DNA from: Exiguobacterium profundum
Lineage (GTDB): Bacteria; Bacillota; Bacilli; Exiguobacteriales; Exiguobacteriaceae
Length of the DNA stretch: 64,000 nucleotides
Assembly (NCBI RefSeq): GCF_001909285.1
Contig: NZ_MRSV01000001.1
Location: 639,331-703,330, forward strand
Reading direction: 5' to 3'
The notes under the pieces are model-generated. The model was not told the DNA's origin. It worked only from the letters and a program-made list of their open reading frames with translations, and did not search any database. The translations under genes were made by a program, and so were the position numbers. This document shows positions 26,454 to 35,245 of the stretch, one piece after another (the stretch's first letter is position 1; each line of letters opens with the position of its first letter).

Positions 26454-28796
26454 ATGCGCCTATTCGAAGAAAATCATGTGTACCAGTCGTGGATGAGACC
26501 AAAAGCAAGAGAAGAAGCAATCGTACAAGGAAGCTGCTATCGCTTCACCGTATTGACGAGTCAGTTGATTCGAATGGAATATGCGGAGGACGGTGTCTTT
26601 GAAGACCGTGCCACCCAAGTAGTATGGAATCGGGAATTTGACGTTCCGCAATTCCGAGTGATTGAAGATGAAACAGAACTCCAAATCATCACAGAACATG
26701 TCCATTTGTATTATACGAAAGGTCCGTTCGCACCGAACACGCTCTACGTAGACGTGAAAGGGAACTTTAGCACGTATTATAGCCGTTACATGTTCAACGG
26801 TCCGGAGCGGACGCTGAAAGGGACGGCGCGGACACTCGACCATGTGGACGGGGCGACGGAGTTAGAAGAAGGGATTCTCTCCAAACAAGGATATGCCATC
26901 ATTGATGATTCATCCTCGTTTTTGATGACAGATGATCGCTTCGTCGAGCCGAGACGAAAAGGGACCCATGACATTTACTACTTCGGATATGGCCATGACT
27001 ATAAACAGGCACTTCGAGACTTTTACACGTTGACGGGTCCGACGCCGATGCTTCCTCGTAAAGCGCTTGGGAACTGGTGGAGCCGCTACTGGCGATACGA
27101 CGAAAAAGAGTATAAGGCGTTGATGCGCCGTTTCAAGTCAGAAGATGTCCCGTTCTCGGTCAGTGTCATCGATATGGATTGGCACGTGACGGACATCCCG
27201 GAAGAGTACGGGAGTGGTTGGACGGGCTACTCTTGGAATAAAAACTTATTTCCAGAACCGAAGCGTTTCCTTAAATGGTTAAAAGACGAAGGAATGATGG
27301 TGACGTTGAACCTGCATCCGGCGGACGGAGTGCGTGCGTTTGAAGACCAATATGCGGCGATGGCCGAGGCCATGGGCGTCGACCCGGAATCGGGGGACCG
27401 AATCCCATTCGATTTTTCAGACAAACGATTCATTCAAGCGTACTTCGAACAAATGCACCATCCACATGAGGCAGACGGCGTTGATTTTTGGTGGATCGAT
27501 TGGCAACAAGGGTCGACCTCGAAGATGGAAGGACTCGACCCGTTATGGATGCTGAATCATTATCATGCCATCGACATCGCCCGTGACGGTAAGCGTCCGC
27601 TCATTTTCTCTCGTTACGCAGGACCAGGGAGCCACCGTTACCCGGTCGGATTCTCAGGAGACACGATCATCTCGTGGGCTTCGCTCGCCTTCCAGCCGTA
27701 TTTTACAGCGACAGCGACAAACATCGGTTACGGTTGGTGGAGTCACGATATCGGAGGCCATCATCGTGGGAAAAAAGACGATGAGCTCGCCGCGCGTTGG
27801 GTCGCATACGGGGTATTCAGTCCAATCATGCGCCTCCACTCGACGTTCAGCACATTCAACGGGAAAGAGCCTTGGCGTTTCGGGATCGAAGCCGAACAGT
27901 CGATGAAGCGATTCTTACGTCTGCGTCACGAGCTCATTCCTTATCTATACACGATGAATTATCGTAACCATGCCGATGCGTTACCGCTCGTGCTGCCGAT
28001 GTATATCGAACATCCCGATTACGAAGCAGCTTATCAAGCACCGAATCAGTTTTATTTTGGCAGCGAACTCATTGTGTCTCCAATTGTCACGCCGATGGAC
28101 CGAAAGCTCCACGTCGCCGGAACGAATGTCTGGCTACCGAAAGGAGAATGGTTTGACTTCTTCACAGGACATCGTTACGAAGGCGACAAGTCGATTCGTG
28201 TGTTCCGTGGACTCGATGGACAACCAGTCTTCGCCAAAGCGGGTGCCATCGTTCCCCTTATGCCGCATCAACCGCATGAGAACGAGACGGGGAACCCGAG
28301 CGAGCTAGAAGTACTCGTCTTTCCAGGTGCCTCGAACACGTTCACGATGTATGAAGATGACGGGGAAAGCCGCGATTATGAGACAGGTGCCTCACTTGAA
28401 ACGACGTTCACGCTCGATTGGGAAGCGCGGACGCTTCGCATCGAGATGTCAGGAGACCTGACCCTCGTTCCGGCGAATCGGACATTGACCGTTCTTGTTC
28501 GAGGCGTTGTCGGGGAAGGGGACTATGACGCTGAGACGCAGACGTTACACATCCCGATTGGTGAATTGAAGCAGGAGCAGACGGTGACGCTCCCCGTCGA
28601 TGTGACACAGAACGCCCATCGACTTGATCGTCTCTATCGATTCTTAGATCGCGCGGAAATCGCCTACGATTTGAAAGATCGGTTGTACCAGATGGCGACG
28701 ACGAAGACGCGTCTCGAGGCCTGGCTGTTTGACCTCCATGCGTTAGAACTCGATCGAGATTTGCAAGACGCCCTATTAGAACTGATGTTGGACTGA
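26454..28796 (+). CDS. Glycoside hydrolase family 31 alpha-glucosidase-type enzyme
   Basis: 780-residue cytosolic GH31 enzyme (no signal peptide). After an N-terminal beta domain, the barrel carries DFWWIDWQQG with the nucleophile aspartate (near residue 347) and RYPVGFSGDT with the acid/base aspartate; YGWWSHDIGG is also typical. C-terminal beta domains and a helical tail follow. It would release alpha-linked glucose or xylose. A hairpin (GAGCG/CGCTC) lies between GGAG and the ATG at 26454, and an in-frame stop at 26427 rules out an earlier start. CcpA control is predicted from the cre site. Confidence 0.9.
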   Translation: MRLFEENHVYQSWMRPKAREEAIVQGSCYRFTVLTSQLIRMEYAEDGVFEDRATQVVWNREFDVPQFRVIEDETELQIITEHVHLYYTKGPFAPNTLYVDVKGNFSTYYSRYMFNGPERTLKGTARTLDHVDGATELEEGILSKQGYAIIDDSSSFLMTDDRFVEPRRKGTHDIYYFGYGHDYKQALRDFYTLTGPTPMLPRKALGNWWSRYWRYDEKEYKALMRRFKSEDVPFSVSVIDMDWHVTDIPEEYGSGWTGYSWNKNLFPEPKRFLKWLKDEGMMVTLNLHPADGVRAFEDQYAAMAEAMGVDPESGDRIPFDFSDKRFIQAYFEQMHHPHEADGVDFWWIDWQQGSTSKMEGLDPLWMLNHYHAIDIARDGKRPLIFSRYAGPGSHRYPVGFSGDTIISWASLAFQPYFTATATNIGYGWWSHDIGGHHRGKKDDELAARWVAYGVFSPIMRLHSTFSTFNGKEPWRFGIEAEQSMKRFLRLRHELIPYLYTMNYRNHADALPLVLPMYIEHPDYEAAYQAPNQFYFGSELIVSPIVTPMDRKLHVAGTNVWLPKGEWFDFFTGHRYEGDKSIRVFRGLDGQPVFAKAGAIVPLMPHQPHENETGNPSELEVLVFPGASNTFTMYEDDGESRDYETGASLETTFTLDWEARTLRIEMSGDLTLVPANRTLTVLVRGVVGEGDYDAETQTLHIPIGELKQEQTVTLPVDVTQNAHRLDRLYRFLDRAEIAYDLKDRLYQMATTKTRLEAWLFDLHALELDRDLQDALLELMLD

Positions 28797-28818
28797 AAAG
28801 GGGGGAGACCCCCTTTTG
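28796..28818 (+). terminator. Terminator of the GH31 gene
   Basis: AAAAGGGGG / CCCCCTTTT stem overlapping the stop codon, with the T run as its 3' arm. Confidence 0.8.
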
Positions 28819-28832
28819 TCATGTCAGAAAAC

Positions 28833-28875
28833 TGTCGGATTTTGAAAGCGGTATCATTTTGAATCCATTTATACT
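28833..28875 (+). promoter_or_regulatory. Promoter region of the arcR-like gene with a TGTCGGATT motif
   Basis: TGTCGGATTTTGAA (28833-28846) shares the 11-mer ACTGTCGGATT with the arcA upstream region. A TATACT -10 candidate at 28870-28875 would place the motif about 42 bases before the transcription start, the usual site for a Crp/Fnr activator. No good -35 element is present, consistent with activator dependence. Inference. Confidence 0.4.
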
Positions 28876-28912
28876 TAAGGTAGGGGATTTAACTAGAAAT
28901 GAGGGGATACAG

Positions 28913-29602
28913 ATGCGACATAAGTGGACGATTGATGATTTACGGCAGTTGACACTGTTTGCGAACTGTTCGAGTCGAGCGCTTGAACAGCTCGTCCCGC
29001 ACGTCTATTGCCGAACGTATCGAAAAGGACAGCTCCTGTTCATGGAAGGAGACCCGCGAGAGCGCGTGTATTTCTTAATGAGTGGATACATCAGACTTGA
29101 ACGGATGAACGAGCATGCGACGCATCAATATGCGGACTACGTGAAGCCCAAACAGTTCTTTCCGTACAATGGTTTGTTCACGGAGGAAGACTACCGTCAT
29201 ACGGCAGAAGCGGTGACGGATATTGACGTCATCTATATCCCGACCGACCGATTCGAGCGGTTTGTATCCACACAGTCGAACATGCTGCTTTATATCATTG
29301 GACAGATGAATCGTATTTTAGATTTACATGAACGACGTGTCCAAGAGATCATTACCCCGAGCGCGAAAGAACGTGTACTCAATACCATCCATTTTTTGAT
29401 TGAAGATTTAGGTGAACCGGATGAGCAAGGGGTACGTGTCCGCTGTCCGTTCACGGCGATGGAACTATCTCGTCTATCTGGAACGTCTCGAGAGACGGTT
29501 TCTACGATTTTAGCGAAGCTTCGTAAAGAAGAGGTGCTTCGAATGGATGACCACCAACTTGTAATCGGGCATCCTGAATACTTTGAGCAAGACTTCGATT
29601 GA
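28913..29602 (+). CDS. arcR: Crp/Fnr-family regulator, probably ArcR
   Basis: 229-residue regulator: a cyclic-nucleotide-binding-type beta roll (about 10-120), a dimerisation helix, then a winged helix with LSRLSGTSRETVSTILAKLR (recognition helix near residue 195). There is no N-terminal cysteine cluster for an Fe-S centre. PKQFFPYNGLFTEEDY matches what I remember of ArcR, the activator of the arginine deiminase operon in Bacillus and Staphylococcus. Its location one gene beyond arcC fits. GAGGGG precedes the ATG at 28913; the upstream frame has no ribosome site. Confidence 0.82.
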   Translation: MRHKWTIDDLRQLTLFANCSSRALEQLVPHVYCRTYRKGQLLFMEGDPRERVYFLMSGYIRLERMNEHATHQYADYVKPKQFFPYNGLFTEEDYRHTAEAVTDIDVIYIPTDRFERFVSTQSNMLLYIIGQMNRILDLHERRVQEIITPSAKERVLNTIHFLIEDLGEPDEQGVRVRCPFTAMELSRLSGTSRETVSTILAKLRKEEVLRMDDHQLVIGHPEYFEQDFD

Positions 29603-29627
29603 CGCCACTCAGGAGAGGGCGTCTTTT
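29601..29627 (+). terminator. Terminator of arcR
   Basis: GACGCC / GGCGTC stem followed by TTTT, directly after the stop codon. Confidence 0.65.
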
Positions 29628-29733
29628 GCATGTCGGAACGAGCGGAGCGTTCGCTTCAAGACGTGTCATATTGTATAATTAGTGATGAATCTCACAAAGC
29701 AATCGGATTGTGAATAGAGAAAGGATGAATGCA

Positions 29734-31449
29734 GTGAAACGACTGCAAGCCCTTGCGTTCGCCGAGCGACGTCACATCATCGGACTGGTATTGTCTGCGG
29801 TCATGATTGGACTATCGATTTTGGCGCAAGCGTATTTAATCGTCGACATTGTCGACCGAATCTTTTTAAAAGATGAATCATTTGAAACCGTCGTTCCGGC
29901 GTTACTTTGGCTCGTCGTCGCCCTATTGGTACGAGCATTTTTTGGTTTTTTTTCCGGACGAATCGGAGCGAGTTTATCGGAAAAGGCGAAACGGGCGTTA
30001 CGTCTGCAATTACTAGATCGCTATGCCACGAGCCCGGTCGAGTCCTCTTTGACGGGACAATCTGGGAAGAAAGTCAGTGTGTTCATGGATGCTGTTGACG
30101 AGGTTGACGCCTACTTCAGTCAATATTGGCCACAAGTGATTCAAACCTCGATTATCCCGCTTCTGATTTTGGTTGTCGTCTTCAGCCAACATTGGATTTC
30201 AGGTGTCATCATGATGGTGACAGCGCCGTTTATCCCTTTGTTCTTTATTATCATCGGGATTGCGACACAGAAAAAATCTGAGGAACAGATGGAGAAGATG
30301 AATCAATTTTCCGGAAAGTTTTTGGATGTCTTTCAGGGTTTGACGACACTTAAACTCTACAATCGGACCGAACAAGAAGCGAAAGCGATTGAGAAGAGCA
30401 GTCTCGACTTTCGGGATGCGACGATTGTCGTCTTAAAGACGGCATTCTTATCTGGCCTCATGTTGGAATTCATTTCGATGCTCAGCACCGGCGTTGTAGC
30501 ACTAGAAGTCGCGCTACAGATGGTTGTTTGGGAGAACCTGACGTTCTTCTCAGGATTCTTGATTCTTGTGTTGGCGCCAGAGTATTACTTGGCCATCAAA
30601 GACCTGGGCAGTGCCTTTCATACGGGACGTGGCAGTATGGGCGCAGCAGACCGAATCTTTGACGTATTAGACGCCCCGGATGATCGCATTCAGTGGGGGA
30701 CAAAGTCGCTTCGTTCACGGACACCGGACCTCGAGCTTGAAGAGATATCGTTTGAGTACGCTGGTGGGCGCTTTTCCCTCCAGCCATTGAGTGGTCGCAT
30801 CTCGTCCGGCACCCACCTTGCGTTAGTCGGCGCGAGCGGTTCCGGGAAGACGACTGTCCTTAACGTGATCTCAGGACTTTTGCAAGTGAAATCAGGGCGC
30901 GTCCTCGTGGATGGCGAACCCTTGCATACGTATAAGGAATCTGCCTGGTATGGAAATATTGCATATATCTCTCAAAATCCGTATCTGTTCGCCGGGACAC
31001 TCGCCGAAAACATTGCTTTAGGTGAAGTGGCTGACGAGCGTGCGTTACTCGAAGCAGCCGAGGCAGCTGGACTATCCGAGGTGATTGACCAGTTGCCGAA
31101 CGGAATCTGGACAGAACTCGGAGAAGGTGGGTTTGGACTATCTGGTGGGGAACGGCAACGCCTTGCACTCGCACGGGCTTTCTTTAAGCGACCTGGTATT
31201 TTATTGTTTGATGAACCGACGACCGGCCTTGATTTGAAAACAGAGCGGATTGTCAGACGCTCGATTGAAGAGCTGTCAAAAGGTGCAACGTTAATCACGG
31301 TTGCGCATCGTCTGCATACAATCAAAGAGGCAGACACGATTTGGTTCATGGATGATGGGAAGCGAATCGCAGAAGGGACGCATGAAGTGTTACTCGCTGT
31401 CCCAGAGTATGCGGAGTTGTTTGCACTTCAGAAAGGGGTGAGCCGATGA
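29734..31449 (+). CDS. cydD: CydD subunit of the cytochrome bd-associated ABC transporter
   Basis: 571-residue fused ABC transporter half: six membrane helices (about 1-310) then an ATPase with GASGSGKTT, signature LSGGERQRLALARA and LLFDEPTTGLD. With CydC it forms the CydDC heterodimer, which exports thiols/haem-related ligands needed for cytochrome bd assembly. GTG at 29734 is 9 bases after AAAGG and gives the usual N-terminus; ATG at 29725 overlaps the ribosome site. Overlaps cydC by four bases. cydAB are not in the window, so the partner oxidase must be elsewhere. Confidence 0.88.
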   Translation: MKRLQALAFAERRHIIGLVLSAVMIGLSILAQAYLIVDIVDRIFLKDESFETVVPALLWLVVALLVRAFFGFFSGRIGASLSEKAKRALRLQLLDRYATSPVESSLTGQSGKKVSVFMDAVDEVDAYFSQYWPQVIQTSIIPLLILVVVFSQHWISGVIMMVTAPFIPLFFIIIGIATQKKSEEQMEKMNQFSGKFLDVFQGLTTLKLYNRTEQEAKAIEKSSLDFRDATIVVLKTAFLSGLMLEFISMLSTGVVALEVALQMVVWENLTFFSGFLILVLAPEYYLAIKDLGSAFHTGRGSMGAADRIFDVLDAPDDRIQWGTKSLRSRTPDLELEEISFEYAGGRFSLQPLSGRISSGTHLALVGASGSGKTTVLNVISGLLQVKSGRVLVDGEPLHTYKESAWYGNIAYISQNPYLFAGTLAENIALGEVADERALLEAAEAAGLSEVIDQLPNGIWTELGEGGFGLSGGERQRLALARAFFKRPGILLFDEPTTGLDLKTERIVRRSIEELSKGATLITVAHRLHTIKEADTIWFMDDGKRIAEGTHEVLLAVPEYAELFALQKGVSR

Positions 31450-33164
31450 ACTCGCTTTGGACGATTACAAAATGGATGATGCGCGAAAAGAAAGACATCC
31501 TCCTCTCCATCTTCTTTGGATATGCAGCAGGGATTGCGGCGGTCGCCCTCTTCGCGGCAAGTGGCTATCTCGTATCACGCGCCGGGCTCGTCCCGCCCCT
31601 GTATGCGTTGATGGTACCCGTCGTCTTGATTAAACTGTTCGGTGTCATCCGGGCAGGAAGCCGTTATCGGGAACGCCTCGCCTCACACCGGGCGACGTTT
31701 ACGATTTTAAGTGAGTTGCGCGTCCGGTTCTATCGTCAGTTAGAGCCGCTCGTTCCGTCCATCTTTGCGAAATATCGGAGCGGCGATTTGCTCGCACGCG
31801 TCGTCGGGGACGTTGAGAGTCTTCAAAACTACTTCCTTCGCGTGTTTTATCCACCGATCATTCTCGTACTCGTCTTTTTGAGTACCATCTTCTTTGTCAC
31901 CTTCTTCTCGTTTGCGGTCAGCCTATGGATTTTGTTTGGTGTACTCGTTACAGGATTCTTGATTCCGCTCGGATTTGCACGAATTCGTGCCCGTCATGAC
32001 GAGACGATTCGTGGATTGCGTGGAGATGTGTCGATTCAATTGACAGAGATGCTGTTCGGATACCGGGATTTAAAACTTCATCACCAACTTGACCGCACGA
32101 AACAAGCTGTCTATTCGCACAGTGAGCGTTACATGGAGGCAGAGCGGAAAGACACGACGAATCAGTTCTTCAATTCGGCGCTCGTCGTTGCCGCTTCCTT
32201 ACTCGTCTCATGGGGCGTCTTGGCCATCGGTGCGTATCAGGTGGTAAATGGAGACCTGAACGGGTTGTTCTTGGCAATGCTGATCATGATGTCGCTCACA
32301 GCGTTTGAGAATACGACGCCGATGGCCGTGTTCCCCGGTCACTTTGCAGACAGCAAGCAAGCAGCGGATCGTTTGTTTGAAGTGACGGAGCCGAGTGAAA
32401 CGATTGAGGCGCGTGAGGCGAAACGTCAAGACGTGACGTTTACGGCCGCACCGTCCATTTCATTTGACCATGTTCGCTATCGTTATCCGAATACGTATCG
32501 AGATGTCATCGATGAGGTGACGTTACACATTCCAAGTGGTTCGAAGACGGTCATCGTGGGACCGAGCGGGTCAGGGAAGTCGACGTTACTTCAACTGCTC
32601 TTGGCTTTCGTTCGGACGGAAGACGGCACGATTCGGTTGGATGAGTACAACGTGAAGGATGTCAAACAGACAGCCATTTGGCAACATGCGAGCGTTGTTT
32701 TGCAAGACAATCATTTCTTTTATGGAACTGTACGGGACAACTTGGCGTTAGCCGGTGACTTCACAGATGAAGCGATGAACGTAGCGCTTGAGCGCGTCCG
32801 TTTGTCATTCTCGCTAGACGAACCGGTCCTGGAGAAAGGGGCGAACTTGTCAGGTGGAGAACGTCAGCGCCTCGCCATCGCACGGGCACTTCTTAAAAAC
32901 GGACTTCTCTGGTTGCTTGATGAACCGACATCGGCACTCGATGCAGGAACGGAGGCCCATGTCTTTTCTGAATTGTTACAGCAAGCTGGAACAGGCACAC
33001 TCATTCTCGTCAGTCACCGTTTGACGGGTCTCGAAACGTTTGATCAGATTATCGTCATGGAAGCTGGCCGGATCGTCGAGGTCGGTTCTTATGAGGAATT
33101 GATGACGAAACGTGGCATGTTCTATGAATTGAAACAAATCGAGCAAGAAGTGTTCGCATCATGA
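31446..33164 (+). CDS. cydC: CydC subunit of the cytochrome bd-associated ABC transporter
   Basis: 572-residue partner of CydD with six membrane helices and an ATPase domain (GPSGSGKST near residue 380, signature LSGGERQRLAIARA, LLDEPTSALD). The start overlaps the cydD stop (ATGA), so the two subunits are translationally coupled. The YLVSRAGLVPPLYALMVPVV region is characteristic of CydC. Its stop codon abuts a terminator that also serves the minus-strand small RNA. Confidence 0.9.
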   Translation: MNSLWTITKWMMREKKDILLSIFFGYAAGIAAVALFAASGYLVSRAGLVPPLYALMVPVVLIKLFGVIRAGSRYRERLASHRATFTILSELRVRFYRQLEPLVPSIFAKYRSGDLLARVVGDVESLQNYFLRVFYPPIILVLVFLSTIFFVTFFSFAVSLWILFGVLVTGFLIPLGFARIRARHDETIRGLRGDVSIQLTEMLFGYRDLKLHHQLDRTKQAVYSHSERYMEAERKDTTNQFFNSALVVAASLLVSWGVLAIGAYQVVNGDLNGLFLAMLIMMSLTAFENTTPMAVFPGHFADSKQAADRLFEVTEPSETIEAREAKRQDVTFTAAPSISFDHVRYRYPNTYRDVIDEVTLHIPSGSKTVIVGPSGSGKSTLLQLLLAFVRTEDGTIRLDEYNVKDVKQTAIWQHASVVLQDNHFFYGTVRDNLALAGDFTDEAMNVALERVRLSFSLDEPVLEKGANLSGGERQRLAIARALLKNGLLWLLDEPTSALDAGTEAHVFSELLQQAGTGTLILVSHRLTGLETFDQIIVMEAGRIVEVGSYEELMTKRGMFYELKQIEQEVFAS

Positions 33165-33328
33165 AAAAGACGAGCAGCCCCGTCGGTGGGCTGCTCGTCT
33201 TGTTTATGGCAAATATGGGTGCAACAAATGGGGGTTGTCGCAATGCTTTCAAAAAGAGTGTCGTGGAGGGGAATCCACGTGACGTGATATGTTTGGGGAA
33301 CGTGCACGCCAAGCTTTTGGGAAGCTAC
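33164..33328 (-). ncRNA. Candidate Fur-regulated small RNA with three C-rich hairpin loops
   Basis: About 165 nt transcribed leftward from a consensus promoter that overlaps a Fur box, ending in an intrinsic terminator. It has no ribosome site or plausible reading frame. Predicted hairpins in order: AGCTT-cccaa-AAGCT (33326-33312), CGTGGA-ttcccc-TCCACG (33279-33262) and GCGACAA-cccccat-TTGTTGC (33241-33221), each with a C-rich loop, plus an unpaired GTTCCCC near 33300. C-rich single-stranded motifs that pair with Shine-Dalgarno sequences are the working parts of FsrA and RoxS/RsaE. An iron-sparing role is inferred; no homology search was possible. Confidence 0.75.
33169..33203. terminator. 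Bidirectional terminator of cydC and the small RNA
   Basis: Twelve-base perfect stem GACGAGCAGCCC / GGGCTGCTCGTC with a 7-base loop. TTGTTT follows on the plus strand and TTTTT on the minus strand. Confidence 0.9.
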
Positions 33329-33334
33329 AACTAG

Positions 33335-33364
33335 AGTATAGTTGATAACGATTCTCATTGTCAA
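33335..33364 (-). promoter_or_regulatory. Promoter with overlapping Fur box
   Basis: On the minus strand TTGACA (33364-33359), 18 bases, TATACT (33340-33335). GATAACGATTCTCATTGTC (33344-33362) matches the 19-base Fur consensus GATAATGATAATCATTATC at 15 positions and covers the spacer and most of the -35 element, so Fur-Fe2+ should block initiation. The only thing downstream is the candidate small RNA. Confidence 0.8.
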
Positions 33365-33373
33365 TAAGAATAA

Positions 33374-33406
33374 TAAAAAAATCCATACGTGCGAACACGT
33401 ATGGAT
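33374..33406 (-). terminator. Terminator of the 33418-33942 gene
   Basis: Eleven-base stem ATCCATACGTG / CACGTATGGAT with a CGAA/TTCG tetraloop and a T run on the minus strand. Confidence 0.9.
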
Positions 33407-33417
33407 TGGGTCATGAA

Positions 33418-33942
33418 TTAATTCGAGGCTACGCCTTTTTGAACCGTGAATCGAATCAAACTGAACAAGTATCTCGTGAAGAAGAGAGCGAACGCATAGA
33501 ATAGCGCGATGAACGGTGACTGAAGATCAATCCCCGGGATGTTCATCAAGAACTCTAGAACGAGAATAGAGAGTAAGAATACGTAGAGAGCGGCATCTAA
33601 ATAAAGTGGCATAAGACGACCGCGTTGATGCCAAAACGTGCGGATGAGTGGTGCCACGGTCATCCCGATAATCCGTTCCGCAAAGCCGATACTGAGAACG
33701 GCGATGATGAATGCTGGGATCGTGTTAAAGGTCACCAAATCCGAGAATACGAAACCTGAAATCAATAAGAGAGGACCGATGATAATCATCATCGAAAGTG
33801 AGGTCCGGAAGAAAATCCACATGTTGTTCTGAATCGAACGAATCCCACCGATTGCCGATTGTTGAAGTGTCTTTCCACGTCTATAATCAATCGCGAACGA
33901 GCCGATAAACATAATTCCAAATAAAGATAACAAAACTGACAT
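33418..33942 (-). CDS. Membrane protein of unknown function, 174 residues
   Basis: Hydrophobic protein with about five predicted helices, and charged loops such as QHDWHQRG-like basic segments between them (for example TFWHQRGRLMP). No catalytic or transport motif is recognised. GGGGAAA lies about 15 bases before the ATG, a rather long spacing. It is monocistronic with its own terminator. Function unknown. Confidence 0.7.
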   Translation of the reverse strand: MSVLLSLFGIMFIGSFAIDYRRGKTLQQSAIGGIRSIQNNMWIFFRTSLSMMIIIGPLLLISGFVFSDLVTFNTIPAFIIAVLSIGFAERIIGMTVAPLIRTFWHQRGRLMPLYLDAALYVFLLSILVLEFLMNIPGIDLQSPFIALFYAFALFFTRYLFSLIRFTVQKGVASN

Positions 33943-34070
33943 GAACGATGTTTCCCCTTTTCTGAATAAATCATGATGTATCGATCTGAATCAAAGTCTA
34001 GCCTAGTTTAACGATTCATTTCGAGAAAGTAAAGCGAGAAAACGCGCTCAAGTGTGAAGAGTTTGAAACA

Positions 34071-35147
34071 TTAAGAGGCGAGGATGAAACGATTCCGACC
34101 GGACTCTTTTGCGTGATATAACGCTTCATCTGCATGTTTTAACACACTGTCGATTTCAATATCATTCGAATGGCAAGCTCCAAGCGAAACAGTGATGTGG
34201 AGCGTACCGGCACTCGTCTCGAACGGGAACGTTGAAACCTTTTCTCGAATAGATTCAGCAAGCTGCGATACTTCTTCTCGATTAGCATGGGGCATGACGA
34301 TTAAAAATTCTTCGCCGCCGAAGCGACCGACTAAATGGCGCTCATTGCTCTCATTCACGAGGAGCATGCCGAGCTCGCGCAAAACATCATCTCCGACGTC
34401 GTGACCGTATGTGTCATTCACCCGTTTGAAATGATCGATGTCGACCAAAATCAATGCGTATTCTTCTGCCTCGACCGTCAAGTTGGCCATGGCTTCGTTC
34501 AAGAGACGCCGATTGGCAATCCCGGTGAGCGCATCTGTCCGCGCCAGTTGCTGTTGATGTTGGACGTTCTCGAAGTGACGGCGTAGTTCGAGCAGTAATC
34601 GATAGGCGGCGCACGCTCCCCCGTAAGACATTAACGTATAGACGATTAAGACGGGATAGAACAAATTTAGTGGAAGCGCGGTATAAATCGCTGCCCCAAA
34701 AATGGCAATACTGATTGTAGTGAATACGAGCAAAGTGGGCCGAGTATTATCCATGCGTTTCCGTAAAAGACCTGCTAAGACAATTAACGTAACTATTGTG
34801 GCGATGGCTAGATAGAGACCGAGCATGGTACCGTCTGTAAAGAACAGAACTAGGGAACGACCGATTAATAATATGATACCTGCGACAGCACCACTCACCC
34901 ATCCCCCGAATAGAACGGCAAGCAAAACGGGAATATTACGTAAGTCGATGAGTATCCCCTCGAGCGGTAAGGCATTTACTAAAAGGAGGATGGCAATCAA
35001 TCCGGTCTGTACCCCAAGTAAAATCCTTCCTTTGAGAGGAGACTGTGGCGTCAGACGAGGGCGGTTTCGAAACGGTAAAAAGGAAATCGTGAAGAGCGTG
35101 AACAAGATACACAGGTTGATAAAGAACGCATTTATGATTGTGAGCAT
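34071..35147 (-). CDS. Diguanylate cyclase with LytS/YhcK-type 5TM sensor and GGDEF domain
   Basis: 358-residue membrane enzyme. About six hydrophobic segments in residues 1-190 form the 5TM-LYT type sensor (LRNIPVLLAVLFGGWVSGAV is typical), followed by a GGDEF domain with DALTGIANRRLLNEA, VDIDHFKRVNDTYGHDVGD and an intact GRFGGEEFLIV active site. It should make cyclic di-GMP in response to an unknown membrane signal. It is the second GGDEF protein in the window. A repeated TATATACT motif upstream (about 35178-35200) may hold its promoter. Confidence 0.88.
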   Translation of the reverse strand: MLTIINAFFINLCILFTLFTISFLPFRNRPRLTPQSPLKGRILLGVQTGLIAILLLVNALPLEGILIDLRNIPVLLAVLFGGWVSGAVAGIILLIGRSLVLFFTDGTMLGLYLAIATIVTLIVLAGLLRKRMDNTRPTLLVFTTISIAIFGAAIYTALPLNLFYPVLIVYTLMSYGGACAAYRLLLELRRHFENVQHQQQLARTDALTGIANRRLLNEAMANLTVEAEEYALILVDIDHFKRVNDTYGHDVGDDVLRELGMLLVNESNERHLVGRFGGEEFLIVMPHANREEVSQLAESIREKVSTFPFETSAGTLHITVSLGACHSNDIEIDSVLKHADEALYHAKESGRNRFILAS

Positions 35148-35245
35148 CGGAGCTCCCCCTTATCCCGTATGGAAATATTTAGTTACAGTATATAGTATAT
35201 AGTTGGAAACAAACAGGAATAACCTGCTTGCGGAAAGAAGCTCTC

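Noticed and set aside
33055-33364. Two minus-strand frames of 80-85 codons through the candidate small RNA
   Set aside because: No ribosome sites; one starts upstream of the promoter, and both run through the terminator hairpin into cydC.
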